Source: Bugula neritina (lineage: Eukaryota > Bryozoa > Gymnolaemata > Cheilostomatida > Bugulidae). From it: DNA of 64,000 nucleotides. The notes beneath the pieces were generated by a model, which was not told where the DNA came from, ran no database searches, and saw only the letters and a program-made list of their open reading frames with translations. Where the stretch lies: positions 556,001 through 620,000 of the forward strand of contig CAXIUT010000097.1 of NCBI GenBank assembly GCA_964035545.1, given 5' to 3'. Each line of letters starts with the position of its first letter. Position 1 is the first letter of the stretch. The position numbers and the translations under genes were made by a program. Shown piece after piece: positions 1 through 16,822 of this stretch.

Positions 1-780
1 ACTGCAACACACTGCAACATACTGCAACATACTAGAATACACTGTAACATATTGAAATATACTGCAACATACTGAAATACACTGCTACATACTGAAATTT
101 ACTGCGACACACAGCAACATACTGCAACATACTAAAATGCACTGTAACATATTGGAATACACTGCAACACATTGAAATATACTGCAAAATACTGAAATAC
201 ACTGCTACATACTGAAATTTACTGCGACACACTGCAACATACTGCAACATACTAAAATGCACTGTAACATAGTGAAATAGAATGCAACACATTGAAATAT
301 ACTGCAAAATACTGAAATACACTGCTATATACTGAAATACACTGCAACACACTACAACATACTGCAACATGCTGAAATATACTGCAACATACTGAAATAC
401 ACTGCAAAATACTGAAATACACTGTAACATACTGAAGTATACTGCAACACACTGAAATACACTGCTACATACTGAATTATACTGCAACACACAGCAACAT
501 ACTGCAACATACTAAAATACACTGTAACATATTGGAATACACTGTAACATATTCAAATATACTGCAACATCCTGCAACATACTGAAATACACTGCAAAAT
601 ACTACAACATATTGAAATACACTGCAACACATTGAAATATACTGCAACATACCTTAATATACGGTAATATACTGAAATATACTCCAACATACTGAAATAC
701 ACTGCTACATACTGAAATATACTGCAACACACTTCAACATACTGCAATATAATAAAATATACTGCAAAATACTGAAATAC
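1..780 (+). repeat. Sat1 higher-order segment, copy 1 of a 6887-bp spaced pair
   Basis: This segment recurs almost unchanged at 6888-7667, including rare variants such as GAATGCAACAC and the AATAAAATAT decamer. The two copies separate after position 780, where ACTGTAACAT faces ACTGCAACAT. The copy may extend to the left of the window. Confidence 0.85.
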
Positions 781-2645
781 ACTGTAACATATTGAAATAT
801 ACTGCAACATACTGAAATACAGTGCTACATACTGAAATATACTGCAACATACTGCAACATAGTGAAATACACTGCAACATACTGCAAGATAGTGAAATAC
901 ACTGTAACATACTGAAATACACCGCAAAATACTACAACATATTGAAATGCACTGTAACATATTGAAATACACTGCAACACATTGAAATATACTGCAACAT
1001 ACCTAATTATACGGTAATATACCAAAATATACTGTAACACATCGAAAAATACTGCAACATACTGAAATACACTGCAACACACCGAAAAACACTGAAAATA
1101 CTGTAACACACTGAAATATACTGCAAAATACTGAAATATACTGCAAAATACTGAAATACACTGCTACATACTGAAATATACTGCAACACACCGCAACATA
1201 CTGCAACATACTAAAGTATACTGCAACATACTGAAATACACTGCAAAATACTAAAATACACTATAACATACTGAAATATACTGCAACATACTGAAATACA
1301 CTGCTATATACTGAAATACACTGCAACACACTACAACATACTGCAACATGCTAAAAGCTGCAACTTACTGAAATACACTGCTACATACTGAAATATACTG
1401 CAACACACAGCAACATACTGCAACATACTAAAATACACTGTAACATATTGGAATACACTGCAACACATTGAAATATACTGCAAATACTGAAATACACTGC
1501 TACATACTGAAATATTTTGCAACACACTGCAACATACTGCAACATACTAAAGTATACTGCAACATACTGAAATACACTGCAGAATACTGAAATACACTGT
1601 AACATACTGAAATATAATGCAAAATACTGAAATACATCGCTACATACTGAAATATACTGCAACACACTGCGACATACTGCAACATACTAAAATACACTGT
1701 AACATATTGAAATACACTGCAACACATTGAAATATACTGCAATGTACCGAAATATATGGTAAACTACTGATATATACTGTCACACATTTAAAAATACTGC
1801 AACATACTGAAATATACTGCGACACATTGCAATATACTGTAACGTACTGAAATATGCTGTAGCACATTGAAATACACTGCAACTCACTGAAATATACTGC
1901 AACATACTGAAATACACTGTAACATATTGAAATATACTGCAACATACTGAAATACACTGTAACATACTGAAAAACACTGCAACATACTACAACATATTGA
2001 AATACACTGCAACACATTGAAATATACTGCAAAATACCTAAATATACGGTGATATACCAAAATAAACTGTAACACATTTAAAAATACTGCAACACACTGA
2101 AATACACTGCAACACTCTGAAATACACTGCAAAATACTGTAACACACTGAAATATACTGCAACACACTGCAACATACTGCAACATACTAGAATACACTGT
2201 AACATATTGAAATATACTGCAACATACTGAAATACACTGCTATATACTGAAATATACTGCAACACACTACAATATACTGCAACATGCTAAAATATACTGC
2301 AACATACTGAAATACCCTGCAACATACTGAAATACACTGTAACATACTGAAGTATACTGCAACATACTGAAATACACTGCTACATACTGAAATATACTGC
2401 AACACACTGCGACATACTGCAACATACTAAAATACACTGTAACATATTGAAATACACTGCAACACATTGAAATATACTGCAATGTACCGAAATATATGGT
2501 AAACTACTGAAATATACTGTCACACATTGAAAAACACTGCAAAATACTGAAATATACTGCGACACATTGCAATATACTGTAACATACTGAAATATGCTGT
2601 ATCACACTGAAATACACTGCAACTCACTGAAATATACTGCAACAT
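771..2645 (+). repeat. Sat1 higher-order unit of about 1.88 kb, copy 1
   Basis: The stretch starting near 771 is repeated from 2646 at a distance of 1875 bp. After about 1240 the distance drops to about 1816 because copy 1 has roughly 60 extra bases, or six decamers. Diagnostic shared variants include the ACAGTGCTACAT junction at about 820 and 2695, and the AAAACACTGAAAATACT phase break at about 1085 and 2960. Confidence 0.8.
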
Positions 2646-4460
2646 ACTGAAATACACTGTAACATATTGAAATATACTGCAACATACTGAAATACAGTGC
2701 TACATACTGAAATATACTGCAACATACTGCAACATAGTGAAATACACTGCAACATACTGCAAGATAGTGAAATACACTGTAACATACTGAAATACACCGC
2801 AAAATACTACAACATATTGAAATGCACTGTAACATATTGAAATACACTGCAACACATTGAAATATACTGCAACATACCTAATTATACGGTAATATACCAA
2901 AATATACTGTAACACATCGAAAAATACTGCAACATACTGAAATACACTGCAACACACCGAAAAACACTGAAAATACTATAACACACTGAAATATACTGCA
3001 AAATACTGAAATATACTGCAAAATACTGAAATACACTGCTACATACTGAAATATACTGCAACACACCGCAACATACTGCAACATACTAAAGTATACTGCA
3101 ACATACTGAAATACACTGCAAAATATTAAAATACACTGCAACACACTACAACATACTGCAACATGCTAAAAGCTGCCACTTACTGAAATACACTGCTACA
3201 TACTGAAATATACTGCAACACACAGCAACATACTGCAACATACTAAAATACACTGTAACATATTGGAATACACTGCAACACATTGAAATATACTGCAAAA
3301 TACTGAAAAACACTGCTACATACTGAAATATTTTGCAACACACTGCAACATACTGCAACATACTAAAGTATACTGCAACATACTGAAATACACTGCAGAA
3401 TACTGAAATACACTGTAACATACTGAAATATAATGCAAAATACTGAAATACATTGCTACATACTGAAATATACTGCAACACACTGCGACATACTGCAACA
3501 TACTAAAATACACTGTAACATATTGAAATACACTGCAACACATTGAAATATACTGCAATGTACCGAAATATATGGTAAACTACTGAAATATACTGTCACA
3601 CATTTAAAAATACTGCAACATACTGAAATATACTGCGACACATTGCAATATACTGTAACGTACTGAAATATGCTGTAGCACATTGAAATACACTGCAACT
3701 CACTGAAATATACTGCAACATATTGAAATACACTGTAACATATTGAAATATACTGCAACATACTGAAATACACTGTAACATACTGAAAAACACTGCAACA
3801 TACTACAACATATTGAAAAGCACTGCAACACATTGAAATATACTGCAACATACCTAAATATACGGTGATATACCAAAATAAACTGTAACACATTTAAAAA
3901 TACTGCAACATACTGAAATACACTGCAACACTCTGAAATACACTGCAAAATACTGTAACACACTGAAATATACTGCAACACACTGCAACATACTGCAACA
4001 TACTAGAATACACTGTAACATATTGAAATATACTGCAACATACTGAAATACACTGCTATATACTGAAATATACTGCAACACACTACAATATACTGCAACA
4101 TGCCATAATATACTGCAACATACTGAAATACCCTGCAAAATACTGAAATACACTGTAACATACTGAAGTATACTGCAACATACTGAAATACACTGCTACA
4201 TACTGAAATATACTGCAACACACAACAACATACTGCAACATACTAAAATACACTGTAACATATTGGAATACACTGCAACACACTGAAATATACTGCAAAA
4301 TACTGAAATACACTGCTACATACTGAAATTTACTGCGACACACTGCAACATACTGCAACATACTAAAATGCACTGTAACATAGTGAAATAGACTGCAACA
4401 CATTGAAATATACTGCAAAATACTGAAATACACTGCTATATACTGAAATACACTGCAACA
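2646..4460 (+). repeat. Sat1 higher-order unit of about 1.82 kb, copy 2
   Basis: Tandem partner of the unit that begins at 771. A further partial relative begins near 5272 with the same ACAGTGCTACAT junction. The end is approximate because homology to the next unit continues with changes. Confidence 0.75.
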
Positions 4461-6887
4461 CACTACAACATACTGCAACATGCTAAAATATACTGCAACA
4501 TACTGAAATACACTGCAAAATACTGAAATACACTGTAACATACTGAAGTATACTGCAACATACTGAAATACACTGCTACATACTGAAATATACTGCAACA
4601 CACAGCAACATACTGCAACATACTAAAATACACTGTAACATATTGGAATACACTGCAACACATTGAAATATACTGCAAAATACTGAAATACACTGCTACA
4701 TACTGAAATATACTGCGACACACCGCAACATACCGCAACGTACTAAACTACACTGTAACATATTGAAATAGACTGCAACACATTGAAATAAACTGCAAAA
4801 TACTGAAATACACTGCTACATACTGAAATACACTGCAACACACTGCAACATACTGCAACATACTAAAATATACTGCAACATACTGAAATACACTGCAGAA
4901 TACTGAAATACACTGTAACATACTGAAATATACTGCAAAATACTGAAATACACTGCTACATACTGAAATATACTGCAACACACTGCGACATACTGCAACA
5001 TACTAAAATACACTGTAACATATTGAAATACACTGCAACACATTGAAATATACTGCAATGTACCGAAATATATGGTAAACTACTGAAATATACTGTCACA
5101 CATTGAAAAACACTGCAACATACTGAAATATACTGCGACACATTGCAATATACTGTAACATACTAAAATATGCTGTAGCACACTGAAATACACTGCAACT
5201 CACTGAAATATACTGCAACATACTGAAATACACTGTAACATATTGAAATATACTGCAACATACTGAAATACAGTGCTACATACTGAAATATACTGCAACA
5301 TACTGCAACATAGTGAAATACACTGCAACATACTGCAAGATAGTGAAATACACTGTAGCATACTGAAATACACCGCAAAATACTACAACATATTGAAATG
5401 CACTGTAACATGTTGAAATACACTGCAACACATTGAAATATACTGCAACATACCTGAATATACAGTAATATACCAAAATATACTGTAACACATTGAAAAA
5501 CACTGCAACATACTGAAATACACTGGAACACACCGAAAAACACTGAAAATACTGTAACACACTGAAATATACTGCAAAATACTGAAATATACTGCAAAAT
5601 ACTGAAATACACTGCTACATACTGAAATATACTGCAACACACCGCAACATACTGCAACATACTAAAGTATACTGCAACATACTGAAATACACTGCAAAAT
5701 ACTGAAATACACTATAACATACTGAAATATACTGCAACATACTGAAATATACTGCTACATACTGAAATATACTGCAACACACTGCAACATACTGCAACAT
5801 ACTAGAATACACTGTAACATAATGAAATACACTGCAACACATTGAAATATACTGCAAAATACTGAAATACACTGCTATATACTGAAATACACTGCAACAC
5901 ACTACAACATACTGCAACATGCTAAAAGCTGCAACATATTGAAATACACTGCCACATACTGAAATATACTGCAACACACAGCAACATACTGCAACATACT
6001 AAAATATACTGCAACATACTGAAATATACTGCATCATACTGAAATATACTGCTACATACTGAAATGTACTGCAACACACTGCAACATACTGCAACATACT
6101 AGAATACACTGTAACATAATGAAATACACTGCAACATATTGAAATACACTGCAACACATTGAAATATACTGCATTATACCTAAATATACGGTGATATACC
6201 AAAATATACTGTAACACATTCAAAAATACTGCAACATACTGAAAGACACTGCAACACACTGAAATGCACTGCAAAATACTGTAACACACTGAAATATACT
6301 GCAACACACTGCAACATACTGCAACATACTAAAATATACTGCAACATACTGAAATACACTGCAAAATATTCAAATACACTGTAACATATTGAAATACACT
6401 GCAACACATTGAAATATACTGCAATGTACCGAAATATATGGTAAACTACTGAAATATACTGTCACACATTGAAAAACACTGCAACATACTGAAATATACT
6501 GCGACACATTGCAATATACTGTAACATACTGAAATATGCTGTAGCACACTGAAATACACTGCAACTCACTGAAATATACTGCAACATACTGAAATACACT
6601 ATAACATATTGAAATATACTGCAACATACTGAAATACAGTGCTACATACTGAAATATACTGCAACATACTGCAACATAGTGAAATTCACTGTAACATACT
6701 GAAAAACACTGCAACATACTACAACATATTGAAATACACTGCAACACATTGAAATATGCTGCAACATATCTAAATATACGGTGATATACCAAAATAAACT
6801 GTAACACATTTAAAAATACTGCAACATACTGAAATACACTGCAACACTCTGAAATACACTGCAAAATACTGTAACACACTGAAATAG

Positions 6888-7667
6888 ACTGCAACACACT
6901 GCAACATACTGCAACATACTAGAATACACTGTAACATATTGAAATATACTGCAACATACTGAAATACACTGCTACATACTGAAATTTACTGCGACACACA
7001 GCAACATACTGCAACATACTAAAATGCACTGTAACATATTGGAATACACTGCAACACATTGAAATATACTGCAAAATACTGAAATACACTGCTACATACT
7101 GAAATTTACTGCGACACACTGCAACATACTGCAACATACTAAAATGCACTGTAACATAGTGAAATAGAATGCAACACATTGAAATATACTGCAAAATACT
7201 GAAATACACTGCTATATACTGAAATACACTGCAACACACTACAACATACTGCAACATGCTGAAATATACTGCAACATACTGAAATACACTGCAAAATACT
7301 GAAATACACTGTAACATACTGAAGTATACTGCAACACACTGAAATACACTGCTACATACTGAATTATACTGCAACACACAGCAACATACTGCAACATACT
7401 AAAATACACTGTAACATATTGGAATACACTGTAACATATTCAAATATACTGCAACATCCTGCAACATACTGAAATACACTGCAAAATACTACAACATATT
7501 GAAATACACTGCAACACATTGAAATATACTGCAACATACCTTAATATACGGTAATATACTGAAATATACTCCAACATACTGAAATACACTGCTACATACT
7601 GAAATATACTGCAACACACTTCAACATACTGCAATATAATAAAATATACTGCAAAATACTGAAATAC
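6888..7667 (+). repeat. Sat1 higher-order segment, copy 2 of the 6887-bp spaced pair
   Basis: Near-identical copy of 1-780. Shared private variants over about 780 bp mean a recent duplication or gene conversion rather than independent decamer turnover. Confidence 0.85.
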
Positions 7668-9230
7668 ACTGCAACATACTGAAATACACTGCAAAATACT
7701 GAAATACACTGAAACATACTGAAATATACTGCAACATACTGAAATACACTGCTACATACTGAAATATACTGCAACACACTGCAACATACTGCAACATACT
7801 AAAATATACTGCAACATACTGAATTACACTGCAAAATACTGAGATACACTGTAACATACTGAAATATACTGCAACATACTGAAATACACTGCTACATACC
7901 GAAATATACTGCAACACACTGCAACATACTGCAACATACTAAAATACACTGTAACATATTGAAATACACTGCAACACATTGAAATACACTGCAAAATACT
8001 GAAATACACTGCAACATCCTACAAGATACTCAAATACACTGTAACATATTGAAGTACACTGCAACACCTTGAAATATACTGCAAAATACTGAAATACACT
8101 GCTACATACTGAAATATACTGCAACACACTGCAACATAGTGCAACATACTAAAATATACTGCAACATACTCAAATACACTGCAAAATACTGAAATACACT
8201 GTAACATACTGAAATATACTGCAACATACTGAAATACACTGCTACATACTGAAATATACTGCAACACACTGCAACATACCGCAACATACTAAAATACACT
8301 GTAACGTATTGAAATGCACTGCAACACATTGAAACATACTGTAATGTACCAGAAACATACTGTAACTCACTGAAATATAGTGTAATATACGGAAATGTAC
8401 TGTAACATACTGAAATATACTGTAACATACTGAAATATACTGCAACATCCTGCAACATACTGAAATACACTGTAACATACTGAAATACACTGCAAAATAC
8501 TGAGATACTCTGTAACATACTGAAATATACTGCAACATACTGAAATACACTGCTACATACTGACATATACTGAAACACACTGCAACATACTGCAACATAC
8601 TAAAATACACTGTAACATATTTAAATACACTGCAACACATTGGTTGAAATATACTGCAAAATACTAAAATACACTGCTACACACTGAAATATACTGCAAC
8701 ACACTGCAACATACTGCAACATACTAAAATACACTGTAACATATTGAAATACACTGCAACACATTGAAATATACTGCAAAATACTAAAATACACTGCTAC
8801 ATACTGAAATATACTGCAACACACTGCAACATACCGCAACATACTAAAATATACTGCAACATACTGAAATACACTTCAAAACACTGAAATACACTGTAAC
8901 ATACTGAAATATACTGCAACATACTGTAATATACTGAAATACACCGGAACATATTGAAATACACTGCAACAAATTGAAGTATACTGAGACACACTGAAAG
9001 ACACCGCAAAACACTAAAATATACTGAAATATACTGCAACATATGGTAATATATGGTAAACTACTGAAATATACTTTAACACATTGAAAAATACTGCAAC
9101 ATACTGAAATATACTGCAAGATACTGCAACATACTGAAATACACTGTAACATACTGAAATACACTGGAACATTTTGAAATACACTGCAACACATTGAAAT
9201 ATACTGCAACACACCGAAACATACGGCAAC

Positions 9231-12200
9231 ATGCTGAAATATACTGCGACACATTGCAATATACTGTAACATACTGAAATATGCTGTAGCAAACTGAAAT
9301 ACACTGCAACTCACTGAAATATACTGCAACATATTGAAATATACTGCAACATACTGCAACATACTGAAATACACTGCAACATACTGAAAAAGACTGCAAA
9401 ATTTCACCACAACATATTGAAATACACTGCAAAACATTGAAATATACTGCAACATACCTAAATATTCGGTAATATACTGAAATATACTGTAACACATTAA
9501 AAAATACTGCAACATACTCAAATACGCTGCAAAATACTGTAACACACTGAAATATACTATAACATACTGAAATACACTGTGACATACTGCAATATACTGC
9601 AACATACTGAATTACACTGCTACATACTGAAATATACTGTATTGTAGTGCAACATACTGCAGCATACCTGAATTACGGTAATATACTGAAATATCCTGTA
9701 ACACATTGAAAAATACTGCAAAATACTGAAATACACTGCAACACACTGAAATACACCACAAAATACTACAACATACTGAAAGACACTGTAAAATACTGAA
9801 ATACACTGTAACATCCTACAACATACTGAAAAATACTGTAACATATTGAAATACACTGCAACACATTGAAATATACTGCAACATACAGTAATATATGGTA
9901 AACTACTGAAATATACTTTAACACTTTGAAAAAAACTGCAACATACTGAAATATACTGCAAGATACCGCAACATGCTGAAATACACTGTAACACACTGAA
10001 ATACACCGCAACATATTGTAACATACTGAAATACACCGGAACATATTAAAATACACTGCAAAAAAATTGAAGTATACTGCGACACATTGAAATACACCGC
10101 AAAACACTACAATATACTGAAATATACTGCAACATACTAAAATACAGTACTACATACTGAAATATACTGCAACATACTGCAACATACTGAAATACACTGT
10201 AACATACTGAAATACGCTGCAACATACTACAACATATTGAAATACACTGCAACACATTGAAATATACTGCAACATACCAAATTATACGGTAATATACTGA
10301 AATATATTGTAACACATTGAAAAATACTGCAACATACTGAAATACAATGCAACACACTGAAATACTTGGCAAAATACTAGAACATGCTGAAAAACACTGT
10401 AATATACTGAAATACACCGCAACATCCTACAACACACTGAAAAATACAGTAACATATTAAATTACACTGCAACACATTGAAATATACTGCAACATACCGT
10501 AATATATGGTAAACTACTGAAATATACTTTAACACATTGAAAAACACTGCAACATACTGAAATATACTGCAAGATACTGCAACATTCTGAAATATACTGT
10601 AACATACTGAAATATGCTGTAGCACACTGAAATACACTGCAACTCACTGAAATATACTGCTACATACTGAAATACACTGTAAAATATTGAAACATACTTC
10701 AACATACTGCAACATACTGAAATACACTGGAACATACTGAAATACACTGCAACAAATTGAAGTATACTGCAACACACTGAAACACACTGAAATACACCGC
10801 ACAACACTACAACATACTGAAACATACTGCAACATACTGAAATACAGTACTACATACGGAAATATACTGCGACATACTGCAACATACTGAAATACACTGT
10901 AACATACTGAATTACACTGCAACATACTACAACATATTGAAATACACTGCGACACATTGAAATATACCGCAACATACTGAAATACACTGTTACATACTGA
11001 AATATACTGCAACACACTGAAACATACTGCAACATACTAAAATACACTGTAACATATTGAAATACACTGCAACACATTGAAAAATACTGCAATGTACCGA
11101 AATATATGGTAAACTACTGAAATATACTGTCACACATTGAAAAATACTGCAACATACTGAAATATGCTCTAGCACACTGAAATACACTGCAACACACTGA
11201 AATACACTGCAAAATACTGTAATACACTGAAATATACTGCAACATACTGAAATACACTGCAACATACTACAACATATTGAAATGCACTGCAACACATTGA
11301 AAATCACTGAAACATACTGAAATACACTGCAACACACTGAAATACACTGCAAAATACTGTAACACACTGAAATATACTGCAACATACTGAAATACACTGC
11401 TACATACTGAAATATACTGCAACACACTGCAACATACTGCAACATACTAAAATATACTGCAACATACTGAAATACACTGCAAAATACTGAAATACACTGC
11501 AACATACTGAAATACACTACAACACACTGAAATACACCACAAAATACTACAACGTACAGAAATACACTGTAAAATACTGAAATACACTGCAACATCCTAC
11601 AACATACTGAAAAATACTGTAACATATTGAAATACACTGCAACACATTGAAATATACTGCAACATACCATAATATATGGTAAACTACTGAAATATACTTT
11701 AACACATTGAAAAATACTGCAACATACTGAAATATACTGCAAGATACTGCAACATACTGAAATACACTGTAACATACTGAAATACACCGCAACATACTGT
11801 AACATACTGAAATACACCAGAACAAATTGAAATACACTGCAACAAATTGAAGTATACTGCGACACACTGAAATAAACCGCAAAACACTACAATATACTGA
11901 AATATACTGCAACATACTGAAATACAGTACTACATACTGAAGTATACTGCAACATACTGCAACATACTGAAATACACTGTAACATACTGAAATACACTGC
12001 AACATACTACAACATATTGAAATACACTGCAACACATTGAAATATACTGCAACATACCTAAATATACGGTAAGATACTGAAATATAATGTGACACATTGA
12101 AAAATACTGCAACATACTGAAATACACTGCAACACACTGAAATACATCGCAAAATACTAGAACATGCTGAAAAACACTGTAACATACCGAAATACACCGC

Positions 12201-12753
12201 AACATCCTACAACATACTGAAAAATATAGTAACATATTGAAATACATTGCAACACATTGAAAAATACTGAAACATACTAAAATATACTGCAAGATTCTGC
12301 AACATACTGAAATACACTGTAACATACTGAAATGGACCGCAACATATTGTAACATACTGAAAAATACTGCAACATACTGAAATACACTGCAACACACTGA
12401 AATACATCGCAAAATACTAGAACATGCTGAAAAACACTGTAACATACTGAAATACACCGCAACATCCTACAACATACTGAAAAATACAGTAACATTTTGA
12501 AATACATTGCAACACATTGAAATATACTGCAACATACTGTAATATATGGTAAACTACTGAAATATACTTTAACACATTGAAAAATACTGCAACATACTAA
12601 TATATACTTCAAGATTCTGCAACATACTGATTTACACTGTAACATACTGAAATAGACCGCAACATACTGTAACATACTGAAATACACTGGAACATATTGA
12701 AATACACTGCAACACATTGAAATATACTGCAACACACTGAAACATACGGCAAC
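9231..12753 (+). repeat. Sat1 higher-order unit of 3523 bp, copy 1
   Basis: Position 9231 matches 12754, and the offset stays at 3523 until a single-base difference near 9671 (13194) makes it 3524. Unusual shared landmarks include an AATTTCACCAC interruption at about 9400 and 12923, and a TGTAGCAAACTG variant at about 9286 and 12809. Confidence 0.88.
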
Positions 12754-15700
12754 ATGCTGAAATATACTGCGACACATTGCAATATACTGTAACATACTGA
12801 AATATGCTGTAGCAAACTGAAATACACTGCAACTCACTGAAATATACTGCAACATATTGAAATATACTGCAACATACTGCAACATACTGAAATACACTGC
12901 AACATACTGAAAAAGACTGCAAAATTTCACCACAACATATTGAAATACACTGCAAAACATTGAAATATACTGCAACATACCTAAATATTCGGTAATATAC
13001 TGAAATATACTGTAACACATTAAAAAATACTGCAACATACTGAAATACGCTGCAAAATACTGTAACACACTGAAATATACTATAACATACTGAAATACAC
13101 TGTAACATACTGCAATATACTGCAACATACTGAATTACACTGCTACATACTGAAATATACTGTATTATAGTGCAACATACTGCAGCATACCTGAATATAC
13201 GGTAATATACTGAAATATCCTGTAACACATTGAAAAATACTGCAAAATACTGAAATACACTGCAACACACTGAAATACACCACAAAATACTACAACATAC
13301 TGAAAGACACTGTAAAATACTGAAATACACTGTAACATCCTACAACATACTGAAAAATACTGTAACATATTGAAATACACTGCAACACATTGAAATATAC
13401 TGCAACATACAGTAATATATGGTAAACTACTGAAATATACTTTAACACTTTGAAAAAAACTGCAACATACTGAAATATACTGCAAGATACCGCAACATGC
13501 TGAAATACACTGTAACACACTGAAATACACCGCAACATATTGTAACATACTGAAATACACCGGAACATATTGAAATACACTGCAAAAAAATTGAAGTATA
13601 CTGCGACACATTGAAATACACCGCAAAACACTACAATATACTGAAATATACTGCAACATACTAAAATACAGTACTACATACTGAAATATACTGCAACATA
13701 CTGCAACATACTGAAATACACTGTAACATACTGAAATACGCTGCAACATACTACAACATATTGAAATACACTGCAACACATTGAAATATACTGCAACATA
13801 CCAAATTATACGGTAATATACTGAAATATATTGTAACACATTGAAAAATACTGCAACATACTGAAATACAATGCAACACACTGAAATACATCGCAAAATA
13901 CTAGAACATGCTGAAAAACACTGTAATATACTGAAATACACCGCAACATCCTACAACACACTGAAAAATACAGTAACATATTAAATTACACTGCAACACA
14001 TTGAAATATACTGCAACATACCGTAATATATGGTAAACTACTGAAATATACTTTAACACATTGAAAAACACTGCAACATACTGAAATATACTGCAAGATA
14101 CTGCAACATTCTGAAATATACTGTAACATACTGAAATATGCTGTAGCACACTGAAATACACTGCAACTCACTGAAATATACTGCTACATACAGAAATACA
14201 CTGTAAAATATTGAAACATACTTCAACATACTGCAACATACTGAAATACACTGGAACATACTGAAATACACTGCAACAAATTGAAGTATACTGCAACACA
14301 CTGAATCACACTGAAATACACCGCACAACACTACAACATACTGAAACATACTGCAACATACTGAAATACAGTACTACATACGGAAATATACTGCGACATA
14401 CTGCAACATACTGAAATACACTGTAACATACTGAATTACACTGCAACATACTACAACATATTGAAATACACTGCGACACATTGAAATATACCGCAACATA
14501 CTGAAATACACTGTTACATACTGAAATATACTGCAACACACTGAAACATACTGCAACATACTAAAATACACTGTAACATATTGAAATACACTGCAACACA
14601 TTGAAAAATACTGCAATGTACCGAAATATATGGTAAACTACTGAAATATACTGTCACACATTGAAAAATACTGCAACATACTGAAATATGCTCTAGCACA
14701 CTGAAATACACTGCAACACACTGAAATACACTGCAAAATACTGTAACACACTGAAATATACTGCAACATACTGAAATACACTGCAACATACTACAACATA
14801 TTGAAATGCACTGCAACACATTGAAAATCACTGCAACATACTGAAATACACTGCAACACACTGAAATACACTGCAAAATACTGTAACACACTGAAATATA
14901 CTGCAACATACTGAAATACACTGCTACATACTAAAATATACTGCAACATACTGAAATACACTGCAAAATACTGAAATACACTGCAACATACTGAAATACA
15001 CTACAACACACTGAAATACACCACAAAATACTACAACGTACAGAAATACACTGTAAAATACTGAAATACACTGCAACATCCTACAACATACTGAAAAATA
15101 CTGTAACATATTGAAATACACTGCAACACATTGAAATATACTGCAACATACCATAATATATGGTAAACTACTGAAATATACTTTAACACATTGAAAAATA
15201 CTGCAACATACTGAAATATACTGCAAGATACTGCAACATACTGAAATACACTGTAACATACTGAAATACACCGCAACATACTGTAACATACTGAAATACA
15301 CCGGAACAAATTGAAATACACTGCAACAAATTGAAGTATACTGCGACACACTGAAATAAACCGCAAAACACTACAATATACTGAAATATACTGCAACATA
15401 CTGAAATACAGTACTACATACTGAAGTATACTGCAACATACTGCAACATACTGAAATACACTGTAACATACTGAAATACACTGCAACATACTACAACATA
15501 TTGAAATACACTGCAACACATTGAAATATGCTGCAACATACCTAAATATACGGTAAGATACTGAAATATAATGTGACACATTGAAAAATACTGCAACATA
15601 CTGAAATACACTGCAACACACTGAAATACATCGCAAAATTCTAGAACATGCTGAAAAACACTGTAACATACCGAAATACACCGCAACATCCTACAACATA

Positions 15701-16277
15701 CTGAAAAATATAGTAACATATTGAAATACATTGCAACACATTGAAAAATACTGAAACATACTAAAATATACTGCAAGATTCTGCAACATACTGAAATACA
15801 CTGTAACATACTGAAATGGACCGCAACATATTGTAACATACTGAAATACACTGGAACATATTGAAATACACTGCGACACATTGAAAATAACTGCAACACA
15901 CTGAAACATACGGCAACATGCTGAAATATACTGCGACACATTGCAATATACTGTAACATACTGAAATATGCTGTAGCACACTGAAATACACTGCAACTCA
16001 CTGAAATATACTGCAACATACTGAAATACACTTCAACATACTGAAATATACTTAAAAACAATGAAAGATACTGAAATATACTGCGACACATTGCAATATA
16101 CTGCAATATACTGAAATATAAGGCAAGATACTCCAACATACTGAAATACAATGCGACATACTGAAATACACTGCAACATACTCCAACATACTGCAACGTA
16201 CTGAAATACATGGTGACATACTGAAGTATACTGTAAGACACTGAAATGTACTATAAATACTGAAACATCTGACAACA
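12754..16277 (+). repeat. Sat1 higher-order unit of about 3.5 kb, copy 2
   Basis: Near-identical tandem copy of 9231-12753. In the right part the offset falls to about 3484, so roughly 40 bases were lost from copy 2. Homology fades near 16280, where single decamers take over. Confidence 0.85.
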
Positions 16278-16712
16278 TACTGAAAAACACTGCAACATAC
16301 TGAAATATACTTCAACATACTGACATATACTTCAACATACTGAAATACACCTAAAAATACTGAAACATACTGAAATTCACTGTAGGATATTGAAATACAC
16401 TGCAACACATTGGAATATACTGCAACATTCCGAAATATATCGTAAACTACTTAAATATACTGTAACACAATGAAACATTCCGCAACATACTGAAATACGC
16501 TGCAACACACTGAAGTATACTGCAATATACAGAAACGTACTGTAAAATACTGAAACGTCCGACAACATACTGAATTACACTGCAACATACTGAAATACAC
16601 CTTAAAATATTGAAACATACTGAAATACACTGTAGGATATCGAAATACACTGCAACACATTGGTCTAGACTGCAACATACCAAAATATATGGTAAACTAC
16701 TGAAATATACTT

Positions 16713-16822
16713 ATTGAAATTTTACTAGTTTTGAGCAAAAACCCTTGTTCGTTAGCAGCTGAATTGTGAAAAATAGCTAAAAACTGGAAATTCTAGTGTG
16801 TACTAAATTAAGTAAAATGACC
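16713..16822. repeat. Dispersed repeat fragment inserted in Sat1
   Basis: About 110 bases here do not follow the decamer pattern, although satellite lies on both sides. The left part reads GAAATTTTACTAGTTTTGAG and the right part ends AAGTAAAATGACC, so short ATTTTACT/AGTAAAAT inverted ends are visible. Its reverse complement resembles 45807-45918 inside the large element further right, including the runs CATTTTACTTAATTT and TTAGCTGCT. It is likely a short MITE-like piece or the end of a larger element. No target duplication could be fixed. Confidence 0.55.

Noticed and set aside
1-1200. Sat1 as telomeric repeat
   Set aside because: The unit is not a TTAGGG-type motif and occurs in both orientations inside the window.
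10990-11865. Longest of many minus-strand open frames in Sat1 (291 codons), with Cys/Tyr/Val/Phe-rich 10-residue repeats
   Set aside because: A 10-bp satellite step gives a 30-bp, 10-codon rhythm in every frame, and the reverse complement of the unit lacks stops. The same peptide theme appears in all three frames, which a real gene would not do.
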